DNA from: Clostridiales bacterium | GTDB taxonomy: Bacteria > Bacillota > Clostridia > Christensenellales > Aristaeellaceae | Direction of reading: 5' to 3' | Assembly (NCBI GenBank): GCA_012512355.1 | Contig: JAAZEI010000059.1 | Coordinates: forward strand, 1 to 5,841 | DNA length: 5,841 nucleotides | Part shown: in pieces, positions 5,577 through 5,841 of the stretch | How positions within the stretch are numbered: the first letter of the stretch is position 1 | How the letters are laid out: every line of letters begins with the position of its first letter | The notes under the pieces: generated by a model | Database searches by the model: none | What the model saw: only the letters and a program-made list of their open reading frames with translations | What the model was told of the DNA's origin: nothing | Program-made: the position numbers and the translations under genes

Positions 5577-5841
5577 CTTTAACAGGCGCGCCGCCCTGCT
5601 GCCAGCTCTTCTTGGCTGCAATGGCAATTTTGACCGGCTGCAAGCCATCAAATGCGCCCACGGGTGTCTCTTCATCATTGAGGCAGGCGTTGACAAAATC
5701 TTTGGCTTCTTCAATAAAAGCTTCGTTATAGCGTTCCAGGAAAAACCAGAGGGGTTTTTCGCTGGTAACACCGTCTGCTGTATAAAGCATGGTATTGTTG
5801 GCCTTTTCGTTATCAGCCGTAATGCAGCCTTTGGAGCCAAA
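5569..5841 (-). CDS. Gfo/Idh/MocA-family oxidoreductase, inositol 2-dehydrogenase-like (C-terminal part; 5' end outside window)
   Basis: Only the last 90 residues are present; the frame is open through the window edge and stops at TAG (5569-5571). The visible part begins FGSKGCITADN, continues through FFLERYNEAFIEEAKDFVNA and ends DGLQPVKIAIAAKKSW...GAPVKVE. This is the usual end of the C-terminal alpha/beta domain in IolG-type members of the Gfo/Idh/MocA family: the FG(S/T)KG strand, the ERY..AF..E...F helix, and the D(G/A)L.....A..A..S closing helix followed by G.PV.V. Such enzymes oxidise a hydroxyl of a cyclitol, sugar or sugar acid with NAD(P)+ in the cytoplasm. The Rossmann domain and the catalytic Lys and His residues are outside the window, so the substrate cannot be assigned. 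The gene lies 59 bp upstream of the dehydrogenase gene on the same strand and probably belongs to the same operon. An in-frame ATG at 5788-5790 is internal, because family-like sequence continues upstream of it. Confidence 0.85.
   Translation of the reverse strand, partial: FGSKGCITADNEKANNTMLYTADGVTSEKPLWFFLERYNEAFIEEAKDFVNACLNDEETPVGAFDGLQPVKIAIAAKKSWQQGGAPVKVE

Overview
The window is one minus-strand gene cluster: five complete genes and the 3' end of a sixth, all transcribed from high to low coordinates and tightly packed. Base composition is roughly balanced by eye. Strong AGGAGG ribosome sites precede two genes and a shorter AAGGAG site precedes a third. The best guess is an anaerobic, Clostridia-like bacterium. 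This is inference: there is no rRNA or taxonomic marker, and two of the enzymes are of archaeal type, so an archaeal source cannot be formally excluded.

Layout in transcription order: (1) the C-terminal 90 residues of a Gfo/Idh/MocA-family oxidoreductase resembling inositol 2-dehydrogenase (5841-5569); (2) a 59-bp gap with three small dyad symmetries and a strong RBS; (3) an archaeal-type (type II) glyceraldehyde-3-phosphate dehydrogenase (5509-4460); (4) an archaeal-type phosphoglycerate kinase starting 2 nt after it (4457-3207); (5) a LarA-family, nickel-pincer-dependent 2-hydroxyacid racemase/epimerase overlapping the kinase by ATGA (3210-1951); (6) a 71-bp gap; (7) the N-terminal (1879-1025) and C-terminal (1032-70) subunits of a split transketolase, overlapping by 8 nt; (8) a 69-bp tail ending in a perfect 11-bp inverted repeat at the window edge.

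Taken together, this looks like a carbohydrate catabolic operon. An oxidoreductase acts on a sugar or polyol, a two-subunit transketolase moves a C2 unit, and a dehydrogenase/kinase pair oxidises a phosphorylated aldehyde and recovers ATP from the acyl phosphate. A 2-hydroxyacid epimerase is coupled directly to the kinase. The individual families are well known. The combination, with archaeal-type lower-glycolysis enzymes beside a LarA homologue and a split transketolase, is not a textbook pathway. The real substrate cannot be read from this window, because upstream genes (transporter, kinase, isomerase, regulator) lie outside it. No mobile element, CRISPR array, tRNA or rRNA was seen.
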